This document shows positions 1 to 10,320 of a stretch of 64,000 nucleotides of DNA, one piece after another. The translations under genes were made by a program, and so were the position numbers. Numbering within the stretch: position 1 is the stretch's first letter; every line of letters starts with the position of its first letter. The notes under the pieces are model-generated. The model made no database searches. It saw only the letters and a list, made by a program, of their open reading frames with translations, and had not been told where the DNA came from. Source of the stretch: Chitinophagaceae bacterium (GTDB lineage: Bacteria > Bacteroidota > Bacteroidia > Chitinophagales > Chitinophagaceae); assembly GCA_016720825.1 (NCBI GenBank), contig JADKJV010000001.1, positions 372,001 to 436,000 on the forward strand. Direction: 5' to 3'.

Positions 1-905
1 GCTAATGACAATTATGGATATTCCCTGGCCATTAATCAACAAGCCGTACAATCTTACTTTACTATTATTGTTGGTGCACCCTTAAAAACAGTTAGTGGTC
101 ATTCGCCAAGGGCAGGGCTTATATATTAGGTGTATCTGGCTTTTTCGGACTGGGTTGCACATCTTCCCTTCTCACGACACTTTCAGAAACAAATATCCTG
201 AATATGAAGTCAAATGCGGCTAACTGTTACTTTGGTTCTTCTGTTGCAACCGGCATCAAATCCACAACTGGATTGGACCAAATCCTATATGCAGTAGGAG
301 CCAGCTTCAAAAATGTAGGCGGCAATACCAACCAGGGCATGGTGTTTATGTTTAATGACCATAGTTTTCTACCAAATTTTTATGACTCAACTGCTATTGC
401 CAGCGATGGTAATGCATCAGACTTTTTTGGCAACTCCATGAGCTTCGATCCGATGAATACAGGATACATTGCTATCGGCGCCTATAATAAAGAAAACGGC
501 GCGAATGCCACCCAGGGTCAGGTATATCTTTTTAAAGACACGGCCACAGGAACCGGCACAAAATTCTGGAAACAGATAGATAAATTCACTGCACCGGATG
601 GAGTGGCAGGAGATCATTTTGGCTCATGTGTGGACTGGCAGGGATTGGATTTACTGATTGGTGCCAGCAACCGGGATGAAACAGTTACTGATGCAGGCGC
701 TGTCTATGTTTTCAAAAAAATACCTTTTCAGGAAGGTGGCTTCAGGTTCCAGAAAAAAATCACCGATGCAGTACCGCAAGCCAGCCAGATGATGGGGAAA
801 GCTATTTCCCATGACGCTACTAAATATGTTTTCGGTTTACCGGATTGGGATGCACCACTGAAAATAGATGGCGGGAGGATTATGATCGGGAATATATATC
901 AGTAG
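1..905 (+). CDS. FG-GAP repeat protein, 5'-truncated, frameshifted
   Basis: Only the C-terminal part is present; the gene enters from the left edge. The frame open from base 1 (ANDNYGYSLAI ... IIVGAPL) ends at a stop at 127-129, while the frame that runs to 905 is open upstream of its first ATG (204) and continues the same motif. Adding one G to the GGG at 110-112 joins them as SPRGRAYILGVSGFF, which fits the family pattern. Repeats of the form FG.S.....D.LLIGA..........G.VY.F are those of FG-GAP/integrin-alpha beta-propeller blades, usually in secreted surface proteins. No anchor or sorting domain is recognisable at the C-terminus. The role is unknown; an adhesive or surface function is an inference from the fold. 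Confidence 0.75.
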
Positions 906-942
906 GTTGATACTTGTGAAGATGGCCTGTTTAGAATGATTT

Positions 943-1022
943 TTTTACCACTAAGTCCCAAAGGTTAAACAAAGGAGAAAGCCTTGTGCACTTTGTTATG
1001 CCTTTGTGATCCTAGTGGTTAA
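943..1022. repeat. dispersed CACAAAG-word palindrome, copy 1
   Basis: The left end reads TTTACCACTAAG and the right end CTAGTGGTTAA, which are imperfect inverted repeats. The interior repeats AAAGG/CTTTG words. It fills the gap between the FG-GAP and Kelch genes. Confidence 0.7.
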
Positions 1023-1093
1023 GTTATTTAATTCAACATTTCACTTTCCCCAGTTCTGGTATTGCCGCAATCCCTTCCGTTCCTGATCTTGTC

Positions 1094-3297
1094 ATGACAA
1101 AATCCCGAGTCATGAGGCAGATAATTCTCGCAGGTATATTGTTGATCTGTTCGTTTTTGCAAATGCCCAAAATGTTGGTATCGGCACGATAACACCAACC
1201 ACAAAATTGCATGTAGTTGGAACCAGTCCGAATATTGCAACGTTTTCTGGCGGAGATATGATGTATATAACCCTTGCTGAAGGCATCAATAACAGAGGAT
1301 ACATTGGCTCATATGCAGGAAATGCGGAAGATGTTGACTTTGGCACTTATGGAGGCAATGCTTCTGGCAAGCTCCATTTAACAATTATGGATGTCCCCAA
1401 ACTTACCGTTGCCACATCAGGCAATATTGGTATCGGTACAACAACGCCTTTAAGTTTATTACACACTACGAACGGTTCAGTATTATTTGATGGCACCACA
1501 GGAGCAACTCCTGTTGCCGGTGCTGGTGCCAGAATGATGTGGATCCCAACTAAAAAAGCATTTCGTGCTGGCGAAATATTCGGAACGCAGTGGGATGATG
1601 CACTCATTGGTAACTGGACTTTTGCCGGCGGGCTCAACAATACCGCTATGGGAATTGGAACCACTGTATTTGGTTTTAATAACATAGCATATGGCGATTA
1701 CTCATTTAACGCTGGCACAAGTGCTATTACAGACGGAATTTCTTCAGCCGCATTCGGCGTGGGCAACCGCTCCAAATACTGGTCTGGTATGGTTGTGGGA
1801 CATTGGAACGACAGCACTGCCGGTTCCCAAAACTGTTGCAGCGATCCGCTCAACCGGCTTTTTCAAATTGGGAACGGGGCAAACAATTTCACCCGCAGTA
1901 ATGCAATGACTGTCCTGGAAAACGGCAAAGTGGGCATTGGCACAACAACCCCTGCACAATTACTGGATGTAAACGGTGGCATTGAAGTTGGTAACACTAC
2001 TATAGCCAGCGCAGGTGCTATCCGTTTTACCGGATCAAAATTTGAAGGCAATAACGGAACAAACTGGAACAGTTTTGATCAATTGCCCGCCGGAACACTC
2101 GTTTCAAGCCCCGTCTATCCCAATGCCACACTGGTAAGCATGGGTTTTACCTTCCAGGGCGTTATGAGAAATGTTTTTATGCAACAAAGCACTACAGGTG
2201 TTGCTGCAGATACCTGGTTGCCAACTACAAACGAAATAACAGTAAATCCAGAAGCAAGAACAAGTCATACTGCTGTGTGGACAGGTACTGAAATGATTAT
2301 CTGGGGTGGGCAATCTGGAAATTCTTCATTCAATACAGGTGTAAAATATAATCCTTTAACCAATCTCTGGACACCTATATCATTGGTAAATGCTCCCGAA
2401 GGCAGACATTCGCATTCAGCAATCTGGACAGGAACAGAAATGATTATTTGGGGCGGTATGAATTATAACGGAGAACCCCTTGCAGGTGGCAGATACAATC
2501 CACTGACCGATACCTGGACAACCCTGCCAACTGCAGGAGGACCATCGCAAGGCAGATTTGGATTCTCCTGTGTGTGGACAGGTACTGATATGATTATCTG
2601 GGGCGGACAACAAATGGTGGGATTATCCGCAGTAAAATTAAACACCGGGTATAAATACACTCCTGCCTCAAATACCTGGCAAGGTATAACCACAACAAAT
2701 GCACCGTCGGCCAGGGGCAATCAAAGGGCTGTCTGGACGGGAAGTGAAATGATTATCTGGGGTGGTACAGATGATCTCGCCTCTCCACTGAACCCGGTAA
2801 CAGGTGGAAAATATAACCCTCTTACGAATACCTGGGTGAGCACTTCAACGATATCAGCCCCGGTAGGAAGAGGTAATTTCTGTGTTGTATGGACAGGTAC
2901 TGAAATGATTATCTGGGGTGGCTTAACCATCCAGGGATCATATTTAAATGACGGCGCGCGATATAACCCAACTACTAATACCTGGACTGCTTTGACTGCA
3001 GTAAATGCTCCACAAAAAAGATTTGCGGCAAGTTCAATATGGACAGGAACTGACATGATAATTTGGGGCGGAAGTTTTTCAGGTCTTAATTTAAATGAAG
3101 GTGCTAAATACAATCCGACTGCCAATACATGGACATTGATTACGAATTCCAATTCGCCTTCCGAAAGATATGGCGCAACAGGAATATGGACAGGTACACA
3201 AATGATCGTTTTCGGAGGTCAGGTAAATAACACTATGAATCTTTCTACTGGTGGAAGGTATTTTCCAGCAGCCCAACCCTTATCCAGTTTTTACTGA
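1094..3297 (+). CDS. Secreted protein with YadA-head-like region and seven-repeat Kelch propeller, frameshifted
   Basis: The long frame opens without a signal peptide, but a second frame beginning at ATG 1094 (or 1112) encodes MRQIILAGILLICSF. Adding one T to the T5 run at 1154-1158 joins this to FANAQNVGIGT, giving a normal signal peptide with an ANA|Q cleavage site and 734 residues in total. The N-terminal third has several VGIGTTTP..LL.VNG motifs and an A.G...FG..N.A.G head-type stretch, as in tail-fibre and trimeric autotransporter proteins of Bacteroidota. The C-terminal half has seven repeats of about 55 residues centred on WTGTEMIIWGG, enough for one complete seven-bladed Kelch propeller. 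No type IX secretion tail is evident. Surface binding is an inference. Confidence 0.8.
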
Positions 3298-3339
3298 AAC
3301 GACACCGGTCATTTACCTGTACAGTAAACAGTAAGCTGG

Positions 3340-3510
3340 AACTACTTAAAGCCATAGCTTTTAGCTTTAGCTTTTAGCTTTTTGCAGTTAACAAACCAGA
3401 CTCCAGACTAACTACTAGTGACTAAAGGCTAAGCCCACAAAGGTTTAACTAAAAGCACAAGGCTATCCTCTTAGTGCGCTTTGTTAAACCTTCGTGCACC
3501 TTGTGGTAAA
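3340..3510. repeat. Word repeats (TAGCTTT, GACTAA) and CACAAAG palindrome, copy 2
   Basis: 3340-3420 holds short repeated words (TTTAGCTTT, ACTAACTAC, GACTAAAGG). 3421-3510 is a copy of the dispersed palindrome: CACAAAGGTTTAAC on the left is mirrored by GTTAAACCTTCGTG on the right, ending TTGTGGTAAA. No gene is seen here. Confidence 0.6.
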
Positions 3511-3537
3511 ATCGTACATTACACGAAACACTAACCA

Positions 3538-4005
3538 TTGAAAACCGAAATCACCGCTATCATCACCGAATTCAATAACGTTCTCAGCGGCCGCCCCTGG
3601 TTTGGCAGATCAGTATACGATATGCTGGAAGATGTGAAAGAATCAAAAGCCGGCATCCAGCCTGGCAAAGAAGGCCACTCACTCATTGAATTAATCTGGC
3701 ACATGAACACCTGGGCCAGGTTTACTTATAAAAGATTACAAAATTCAGCAGAAGACGATCTCGAAACGTCAGAAGCCCTTGACTGGAGAGAGATTGATCC
3801 TTCCATTCACACCTGGGCAGTTGGTGTGGCTGAATTCAAAAAAATAAATGCTGCCATCGTTGCAAAACTGCAAACAGCTGACGACAGCCTGCTTGACGTA
3901 GTAGTTGATTTCCGGGAATACAATTTCCGCTTCCTGCTGAACGGACTGATCCAGCACAATATTTACCACCTGGGTCAGATTGCCATGCTGACTAAAATGC
4001 TCTAA
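3538..4005 (+). CDS. DinB-like four-helix protein
   Basis: The product is 155 residues, the usual size of DinB/YfiT-like proteins, a four-helix-bundle superfamily often binding a metal through three histidines. Visible are a helix with ELIWHMNTWARFTY (about residues 48-61) and a C-terminal helix with GLIQHNIYHLGQIAML, whose H..YH..Q pattern is typical of the fold's second and third metal ligands. The start chosen is TTG at 3538; the first in-frame ATG would delete the first helix. It stands alone, with a repeat upstream and a weak hairpin downstream. The exact substrate (thiol transfer or hydrolase activity in relatives) cannot be read from the sequence. Confidence 0.8.
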   Translation: MKTEITAIITEFNNVLSGRPWFGRSVYDMLEDVKESKAGIQPGKEGHSLIELIWHMNTWARFTYKRLQNSAEDDLETSEALDWREIDPSIHTWAVGVAEFKKINAAIVAKLQTADDSLLDVVVDFREYNFRFLLNGLIQHNIYHLGQIAMLTKML

Positions 4006-4027
4006 ACAAAACTCTTTTCTTAATAAT

Positions 4028-4062
4028 AAGGGTTGATTTCACTCAATTACTGACCCTTTTTG
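4028..4062 (+). terminator. Possible intrinsic terminator after the DinB-like gene
   Basis: AAGGGT (4028-4033) can pair with ACCCTT (4053-4058), with an inner TTGA/TCAA helix, followed by a T run. The stem is short, so this is a weak call. Confidence 0.4.
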
Positions 4063-4103
4063 TGCTTTTGCAAACCATTGCAGTCTTTTCAAATTGCCGC
4101 TCA

Positions 4104-4134
4104 CTTGCATTTGAAAAAACGGCGGGTATCTTTG
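4104..4134 (+). promoter_or_regulatory. Bacteroidota-type promoter for the acyltransferase gene
   Basis: A -33-like CTTG (4104-4107) lies 19 bases before TATCTTTG (4127-4134), a perfect match to TAnnTTTG. The leader to the start codon would be about 75 nt. Confidence 0.55.
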
Positions 4135-4217
4135 CACCGTAAATTGGGACCCGTACCCGAACTGATCCCTCATCTTTTAACGATTTCACCCTGAGCACAC
4201 CTGCCATCTCTGCCGCC

Positions 4218-5276
4218 ATGAAAAAGAACAGACTGGAAAAACTGGAAGCCATCCGCGGATTTGCCGCACTCTACGTGGTACTCTTCCATACCCTTCCACA
4301 AAAAATTTTACTGGCTGGTGTAAACGTAGGTGCCATATTCCGCTTCGGACCGGAAGCTGTGATTGTTTTCTTTGCCTTATCCGGTTTCGTAATCAAATAC
4401 ACTTTCGAAAAATCAGCTGATAAATCTTTCCGCTTTTATTTTATCCGGCGCTTCATCCGTTTGTACATCCCGTTGTTTTTTATTTTCATTCTCGGCTACG
4501 GACTAAAATGCTACAGCGAAGGCAAACTGGCCGATCCGGAATGGGGTTCTTTATTCGGCAACCTGTTCATGCTGCAGGATGTGATCTCCCAAAAACCCAA
4601 TGTCATATCACCGGCTTACATGGGCAACGGTGTTTTATGGTCATTGTCGTACGAGTGGTGGTTCTACATGCTGTTTTTTTTCCTCGCCACCCGCATCCCT
4701 TCAGCCAAACTGAATAAATGGGTCAACATCATGGTCATTGTGGCCGCTGCAACTTACGTGGTGTATCCTTTCATCGTCAACCGCCTCGTGATGTATTTCG
4801 CCATCTGGTGGATCGGTGTATTATTTGCAGATATGTACCTGAAGAAAGAAACGTATTCTATCAAATCCATCATGCCTTATGCCTATGTGCTGTTCGCCAT
4901 CGCAGCCATCCTGGGGCTCAATCTCTATATCCATTACAATTACACCAAGATTTATACGTACCCGCTCGTAGCCTATCCTTTCATCGAACTCCGCCACTTC
5001 GTTTTCGCCATCATGGTCATGTTCGGCGCCGTCCTCTGGAAAAACCTGAACTGGTGGGGCTTCAACGCCGCCTTTGGCATCTTTAAATATATTGCTCCCT
5101 GCTCCTACGTAATATATATATCACACCATTATCTCGTTGTAGAAGCCACTTACCTCAGTGGAATAGGCAATAAAGTGCTGGAGTATGGGTTGTATATAGT
5201 TATAATGATTTTGTTCTCGTATGTCGTCGAGGTTACCATTTATAACAGGATAAGGAAATTGATTTTGGGGAAATGA
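4218..5276 (+). CDS. Acyltransferase 3 family membrane protein (OafA/YrhL type)
   Basis: A 352-residue polytopic inner-membrane protein. It begins with the family signature: KKNRLEKLEAIRGFAALYVVLFHT carries the R/G and the histidine at about residue 24 used in acyl transfer, followed by F..SGFVI (about 55-60) and an RR-rich loop FIRRFIRLYIPLF. Roughly ten hydrophobic segments follow. The family moves acetyl or other acyl groups to cell-surface glycans or lipids. It is not inside a polysaccharide cluster here, so the target is unknown. The start ATG is supported by a promoter about 85 bases upstream. Confidence 0.9.
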   Translation: MKKNRLEKLEAIRGFAALYVVLFHTLPQKILLAGVNVGAIFRFGPEAVIVFFALSGFVIKYTFEKSADKSFRFYFIRRFIRLYIPLFFIFILGYGLKCYSEGKLADPEWGSLFGNLFMLQDVISQKPNVISPAYMGNGVLWSLSYEWWFYMLFFFLATRIPSAKLNKWVNIMVIVAAATYVVYPFIVNRLVMYFAIWWIGVLFADMYLKKETYSIKSIMPYAYVLFAIAAILGLNLYIHYNYTKIYTYPLVAYPFIELRHFVFAIMVMFGAVLWKNLNWWGFNAAFGIFKYIAPCSYVIYISHHYLVVEATYLSGIGNKVLEYGLYIVIMILFSYVVEVTIYNRIRKLILGK

Positions 5277-5289
5277 TGTAATGGCGCCG

Positions 5290-5535
5290 ATAATGCGTTG
5301 CCGGCCGAAACGAAGTGAAGGAGGGGATAATGAAGAATACAATTTGACTCTATTCTAACGATTGGTTACCAGTTACCTGTTACCAGTTGCCAGTTATTCG
5401 TAACCAGTTTACCACCCCAAACAACGAGTAACCATTTCCACATTTACCACATTTTCACATTACCACATTGCTTCATTGTTACATTGTCAAATTAGCACAT
5501 TGGCTAATTGGCACATTAGCTAATTACCAAAAAAC
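5290..5535. repeat. Intergenic word repeats: GGTTACCAGTT and CCACATT families
   Basis: The first part carries a GC-rich CCGAAACGAAGTGAAGG word also seen in other intergenic repeats. 5345-5415 repeats GTTACCAGTTACC, and 5430-5535 repeats CACATT and TTAGC/GCTAA words that can fold on themselves. No gene is seen in the gap 5277-5535. Confidence 0.55.
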
Positions 5536-7972
5536 CTAGTCATCATCATCCTCACCCTCTTTAAGCTTCAAAAACGCTGCCCGCTTCGGCGCCGGATAAG
5601 GTACATGCGCCCCTTTCAGCCCATGCCACAACACAAAATTGAATTCCATATCAGGCACGGCATCTTCTTTGGCGAAATTGAACAGCTCTGATTTTTCCTG
5701 CCAGATGCTGGCGACTTTGTTTTTTTCGTTCAGGTCAACATTCGCGGGTACTGCGGTGAACGGTGCATGTCCGCCGGTTTTGCTGAAACTGCGCCACATG
5801 GGAGTGGCGGCGGCATCAAACTGTGTCATGGGTGGTATGCCGAGGATTAATTCCATTGTGCGGAGCATGGAAGAAGTGGAATACGCTGTGTGATCCACAT
5901 ATCCGGCTTTTACAAATCCGCCGGCTACATAAGCGGTGGTGCGGTGGGCATCCACGTGATCGGGACCATTTTGCGCATCGTCTTCCACAATAAATACGGC
6001 TGATTCATTCCAGATGGAACTATGACTGAGGTAATCAATAAACATTCCAACCGCCAGGTCGTTATCGGCCACATACGCATACGGTGAAGGTTTGTTTTTG
6101 CGCAGTCCTTCGGTATGGTCATTCGGGAAACGCATTGAATTAAACCGCGGCACAGCATTATGTGCCAGCAGGGAATCAAACTCCCTTTTCCACTGGTAAA
6201 AACGTACTGTATCCGGTGTGTCCATATCCCATCCTACATAATAAGGACAGAAATTATTTTTCAGTACGTCAAGACTAGGTTTGAAATTATCAGTGAACTC
6301 GCCATAGGTGCGGAAGCTTACATTGGAACGGCTGCATTGGTTCCAGATAAACCCGCCTTTGTTATTGGCAACAGCCCGATGACCTTTCGGCATCATAACC
6401 ACCACCCCGCCTGCCATAATTGGTGGGCCAGGTTTTTTCCAGGTAATCGGTGGCGTAAGCACCCATGCTCCAGTTATGTCCGTCAGCACTCACTTCACCA
6501 TCTGCATAAAAATTATCCAGCAACACAAATTCAGCTGCGAGTTTATGCTGGTTGGGTGTAACATGTTTGCCAAAGATGAGCAGACTGGTATCACCATTGC
6601 CACCGGGCATATCACTCAGCACCTGGTCGTACGTGCGGTTTTCTTTTATGACGTAGAACACATATTTAATCGGTGAGGGATCGCCTACTTTAGAAGGAAT
6701 GGGATTGCCGGCTTCTCCGCCTGCATTCAGTTCTTTATCGTGTGAATAAGGCGTGTTGCGGTATACCACAGCAGAATAATCTGCCAGTAACTCTTCATCC
6801 GGTGCAGGCATAATACCCAGTGTACCTTTAAACAAACCACCGATGTACTGGATCTTTTGCTGATGGGTTTTGTAATCTGCACCCTGGTAAATCACCACTT
6901 CATTTTTATTGGTGGGATCAGGACCTTTCACATTCGGCAGGGAAGAAAGCCCCTTGCCATTTGCTATAAAAATATTTTTACCGATCGCTTTTACATTGGT
7001 GGGATACCAGCCTGTGGGGATGAATCCTTTGCTCTTGCTCTGGCCGGGCAGGCTGACATCAAACACAGCCAGACAGTTATTATCTGCATTGGCTACGTAC
7101 AATGTTTTTTCATCCGGACTCAATGCCACACCATTACTGGTGGAACCCGAAGGCGCATTGGGATACAAAGCCGCATTTAATGTTTCGAGTATTTTATTAC
7201 TGCGGGTATCAATTACTGAAACCGAGTTATCATTCGCATTTGCTACGAACAAAATATTGCCATCGCGGCTCAGACAGACTTCATTGGGATTATCGCCCAC
7301 CGCAATCGTTTCATCAATCACCGCCGTGCGGGTGTTATAGACATACAGTTTATCACAGCCCCAGCAGCTGATGTATAATCTGGAGTTGTCGGGAGAAAGT
7401 TTACAGCCATAAGCCTCTCCGCCTAACTTCAGGACAGATTTTACAGCATGCGTATTCAGATTTACAGTATATAAAGATTTATTCTCCTTCGTCACCACAT
7501 ACATCAAACCCGCCGCTTCATCCAGCTCAATTCCTGCCGGTGAAATTTTTTCCGGCCAGGGTTTGCCGAGTACAAAACTGTCAACCACCACCAGCTGCTT
7601 CCCTTTCGTGCCATATTTCCAGATGATATTATCATTCCCACCCGATACATATAAATATTTACTGTCGCCGCTGAACTTCAAACCATACCAGGCCTTTGCA
7701 ATCTCTACGCTCGACAATACTGTTTGCTTTTTTACATCCACCAGCTGCAGCGACTGCACACTTTGACCATTATTAGTTATAGCCAGCAGTTTCTGGTTTG
7801 GGGAAACGGCTATGTTCAATGGTAAGTCACCAACAGGTAATTGCTTACCGGTCGGGGTAAGCGCCCAGCCATTGGGAAGCATGACTCTTTTTGATTCGAG
7901 GTCTGCAATGGATTGTGCATTTGTTACAGATATGATCAGAATGGCTGCAACGAGGAGGGTGAGTTTTTTCAT
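5536..7972 (-). CDS. Beta-propeller phosphoesterase, frameshifted
   Basis: Begins MKKLTLLVAAILIISVTNAQ (signal peptide). Residues about 40-330 are YVTN/NHL-type propeller repeats (LYVSCWGCDKL, LFVANANDNSVSVIDTR, LYVANADNNCLAVFD). From about 430 (YVFYVIKENRTYDQVL) there is an alkaline-phosphatase/AcpA-like phosphoesterase domain with ADGHNWS and, near the end, VFIVEDDAQNGPDHVDAHR. The frame breaks at TTT 6385-6387; removing one T gives YDAEGHRAVANNKGGFIW, matching the family's YD.EG...A...GFIW, and a total of 811 residues. It is probably periplasmic. The substrate is unknown. The C-terminus ends in an acidic Asp/Glu run. Confidence 0.85.
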
Positions 7973-8023
7973 ACGGTTTTAAAATTACAAGCAAATAGCG
8001 GGTTGGAGATTGATTTGTGGGAT

Positions 8024-8119
8024 TTTTTACCACAAGGGGCACAAGGTTAATACAAAGTTCACAAAGGATGCCCTGTATTCCTTGTGTCCCTTGTTTCAAC
8101 CTTTGTGTACTTAGTGGTT
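8024..8119. repeat. dispersed CACAAAG-word palindrome, copy 3
   Basis: The left end TTTTTTACCACAAGG is mirrored by CCTTTGTG...TTAGTGGTT. The inner words CACAAGG, CACAAAGG and CCTTGTG repeat. It lies between the divergently transcribed phosphoesterase and comEC. Confidence 0.7.
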
Positions 8120-8199
8120 CTGTATTTCAATGTTTAAAATCCCATTTAAAATGGGAAAAACACTGTTCGTACCTCCCTCCCCTTTTCTAATTTTCCACC

Positions 8200-10271
8200 A
8201 TGGCCGCGTATGGCATTCCGGGCTGGCGAAAAGCACCCTTCCTGAGAATTTTCCCAGCTCTTGCAACAGGTGTACTGCTGCAATGGTATACCGGCCCCGA
8301 TGAAAAGTTATGGTGGTGGCTGATGCTTCCTTGTTCCTGTACAATCCTGGTAAGTTTTGTACTCCCCTGGTTCAGCCTTTTCAAATACCCCCAGATCCAT
8401 GGCATCGCCATCACCATTCTTTTCATTTCCACCGGGGCCTTACTCGTTTGTAAAAATGATATCAGGAATAATCCGCAATGGTACGGCCGTGATACACAAT
8501 CCATCACCGCCATGCAGGTTTTACTGAACCAGGCGCCTTCAGAAAAACCTAAATCCGGAAATCAGTTGGCCGCGTGCAGGCAGTTTATCAAAACAACCAC
8601 TGGCAATCAAGCCATGGGCAGTTGCTGATCTACTTCCGGAAAGACAGTCTCCCGCCGCCACCCATCGGCACCATCATCACCATCACGGTACAACCGCAAC
8701 CCATCACCAACAGCGGCAACCCCGGCAGTTTTGATTATAAAAGATATTGCCTCTTCCACGGCATCACCCACCAGGTATATCTCACTCCTGAAAATTTTGT
8801 GGCTGATTCCGGCCAGCATCTCACGGCATTGCAAAAACTGGTTGAAAACACCAGGGCTTTTGTATTAAAACAAATCAGGAAATATATCAATACCGAACCG
8901 GCTCTCGGTCTCGCCGAAGCACTGCTCGTGGGTTATAAAGATGACCTCGATAAAAACCTGGTGCAATCTTACACCAACACCGGCGTCGTACATATTATCG
9001 CCATCTCGGGTTTGCACCTCGGACTTATTTACTGGCTGCTGCAAATCATCTGCCAGCCATTGTATAAAAAAAAGAAAACGCGCTGGCTCGCGCCCTTGAT
9101 CGTTTTATCCGGACTCTGGATTTTCAGTCTCGTTGCCGGCGCCCAGGCTTCTGTACTCCGCTCCGCACTCATGTTCAGTTGTCTGGTGTTAGGCAACTGG
9201 ATGGGACGAAAATCTTCCATGCTTAATTCACTCGCGCTCTCGGCCACCATTCTCGTTTGTGCCGATCCATTTTGCTTATGGGATCCGGGTTTCCAGTTAT
9301 CCTATGCAGCCGTACTGAGTCTCATTCTGTTTATGCGACGCGTGTATCATGCATTGTATTTCCCCAATAAAATCACTGATTATATCTGGCAGCTTGCGGC
9401 TGTATCCATTGCCGCGCAGATTTTAACCACGCCGGTGAGCCTGTATATCTTCCACCAGTTCCCCGTCTGGTTCCTCATCACCAATATTGTGGCCGTTCCG
9501 CTTTCCAGCATAATCGTGTTGGGTGAAATATTATTACTGATTGTTTCCTTTTCCACAACCATCAGTGTATTCACCGGCAAAATGCTCATTCATTTGATTG
9601 AATGGATGAACGGCTGGATCCGGCAGGTGGAAGCGCTGCCATTGTCGTTATGGACCGGCATCTTAATCAGCCTTCCGCAAATGGTATTACTTTATGCTAT
9701 CATCTTCCAGATCAGGATGGCAGCAGATAACAGATCTGCCTGGTTTATCAAGACCGCCCTTGTAAGCACCTGTCTGTTTTTTATCCTGCGCTGCCTGTCG
9801 TTCATAGAAAAACAACAACAACACGCAATCCTTATATATAGTATCCCCAAAAAAACAGCCATGGAGTTCATCAGCGGAAGAACGGCCAGCTATTACGGCG
9901 ACAGTAGTCTACTCACAGATCCTGCCATGCAAAATTTTAATTTCCGGCCGGCACATACTTTTTACCGGATCAGGGAATTTAAGGTGCATGATTCTTTATC
10001 CAACCAGGAACTGATACGTTTTGCCGGTAAAAAAATTTTCCATTTTGCCGGATTTGTACCGGATTCATTGCCACCACAAACAGATTTCTGCATCATCAGC
10101 GGCAATACCCGCTTCAGGCCCATGGCTTTCACCCAAAAACCGGCCTGGCTGATTACCGATCCCACCGTACCATTCAAAACAACGGATTACTGGAAAAAAT
10201 GGGCCGATTCCCTGCAGATACCCTTTCACAGCGTGAGCAGAAATGGTGCTTTTGTGGTCAACCTGAATTAA
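8200..10271 (+). CDS. comEC: ComEC/Rec2-family competence membrane protein, frameshifted
   Basis: ComEC forms the inner-membrane channel for single-stranded DNA uptake. The N-terminal membrane region (8200-8628 frame) and the remainder (frame open to 10271) join if one A is added to AAA at 8559-8561, giving PKSGKSVGRVQAVYQNNHW and 690 residues. The first part has three transmembrane segments and then a DUF4131-like soluble stretch. The competence domain follows with the conserved ALLVGYKDDLD and HIIAISGLHLGLIY, and about seven further membrane segments. The C-terminal 130 residues are not a complete metallo-beta-lactamase domain: there is no HxHxDH motif, as is common in Bacteroidota members. 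Whether the break is real decides whether this locus is functional. Confidence 0.88.
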
Positions 10272-10281
10272 GTTAGTTTTG
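10251..10281 (+). promoter_or_regulatory. Promoter of purH inside the end of comEC
   Basis: TTTG (10251-10254), 19 bases, then TAGTTTTG (10274-10281). Both boxes match the Bacteroidota sigma-A consensus TTTG-N19-TAnnTTTG. The leader to the ATG is about 35 nt. Confidence 0.65.
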
Positions 10282-10320
10282 CTGCTCCCTGACGAATGCC
10301 TGCCTGCAACATTTACAAGT

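Noticed and set aside
2463..3152. Antisense open frames across the Kelch repeats
   Set aside because: Repeats without stops on the complementary strand; no start context or domain.
6160..7371. Plus-strand frames inside the phosphoesterase
   Set aside because: Shadows of the minus-strand coding sequence; no recognisable protein features.
10279..10320. Upstream start for purH
   Set aside because: The extra residues are unlike the family and lie within the promoter-proximal leader.
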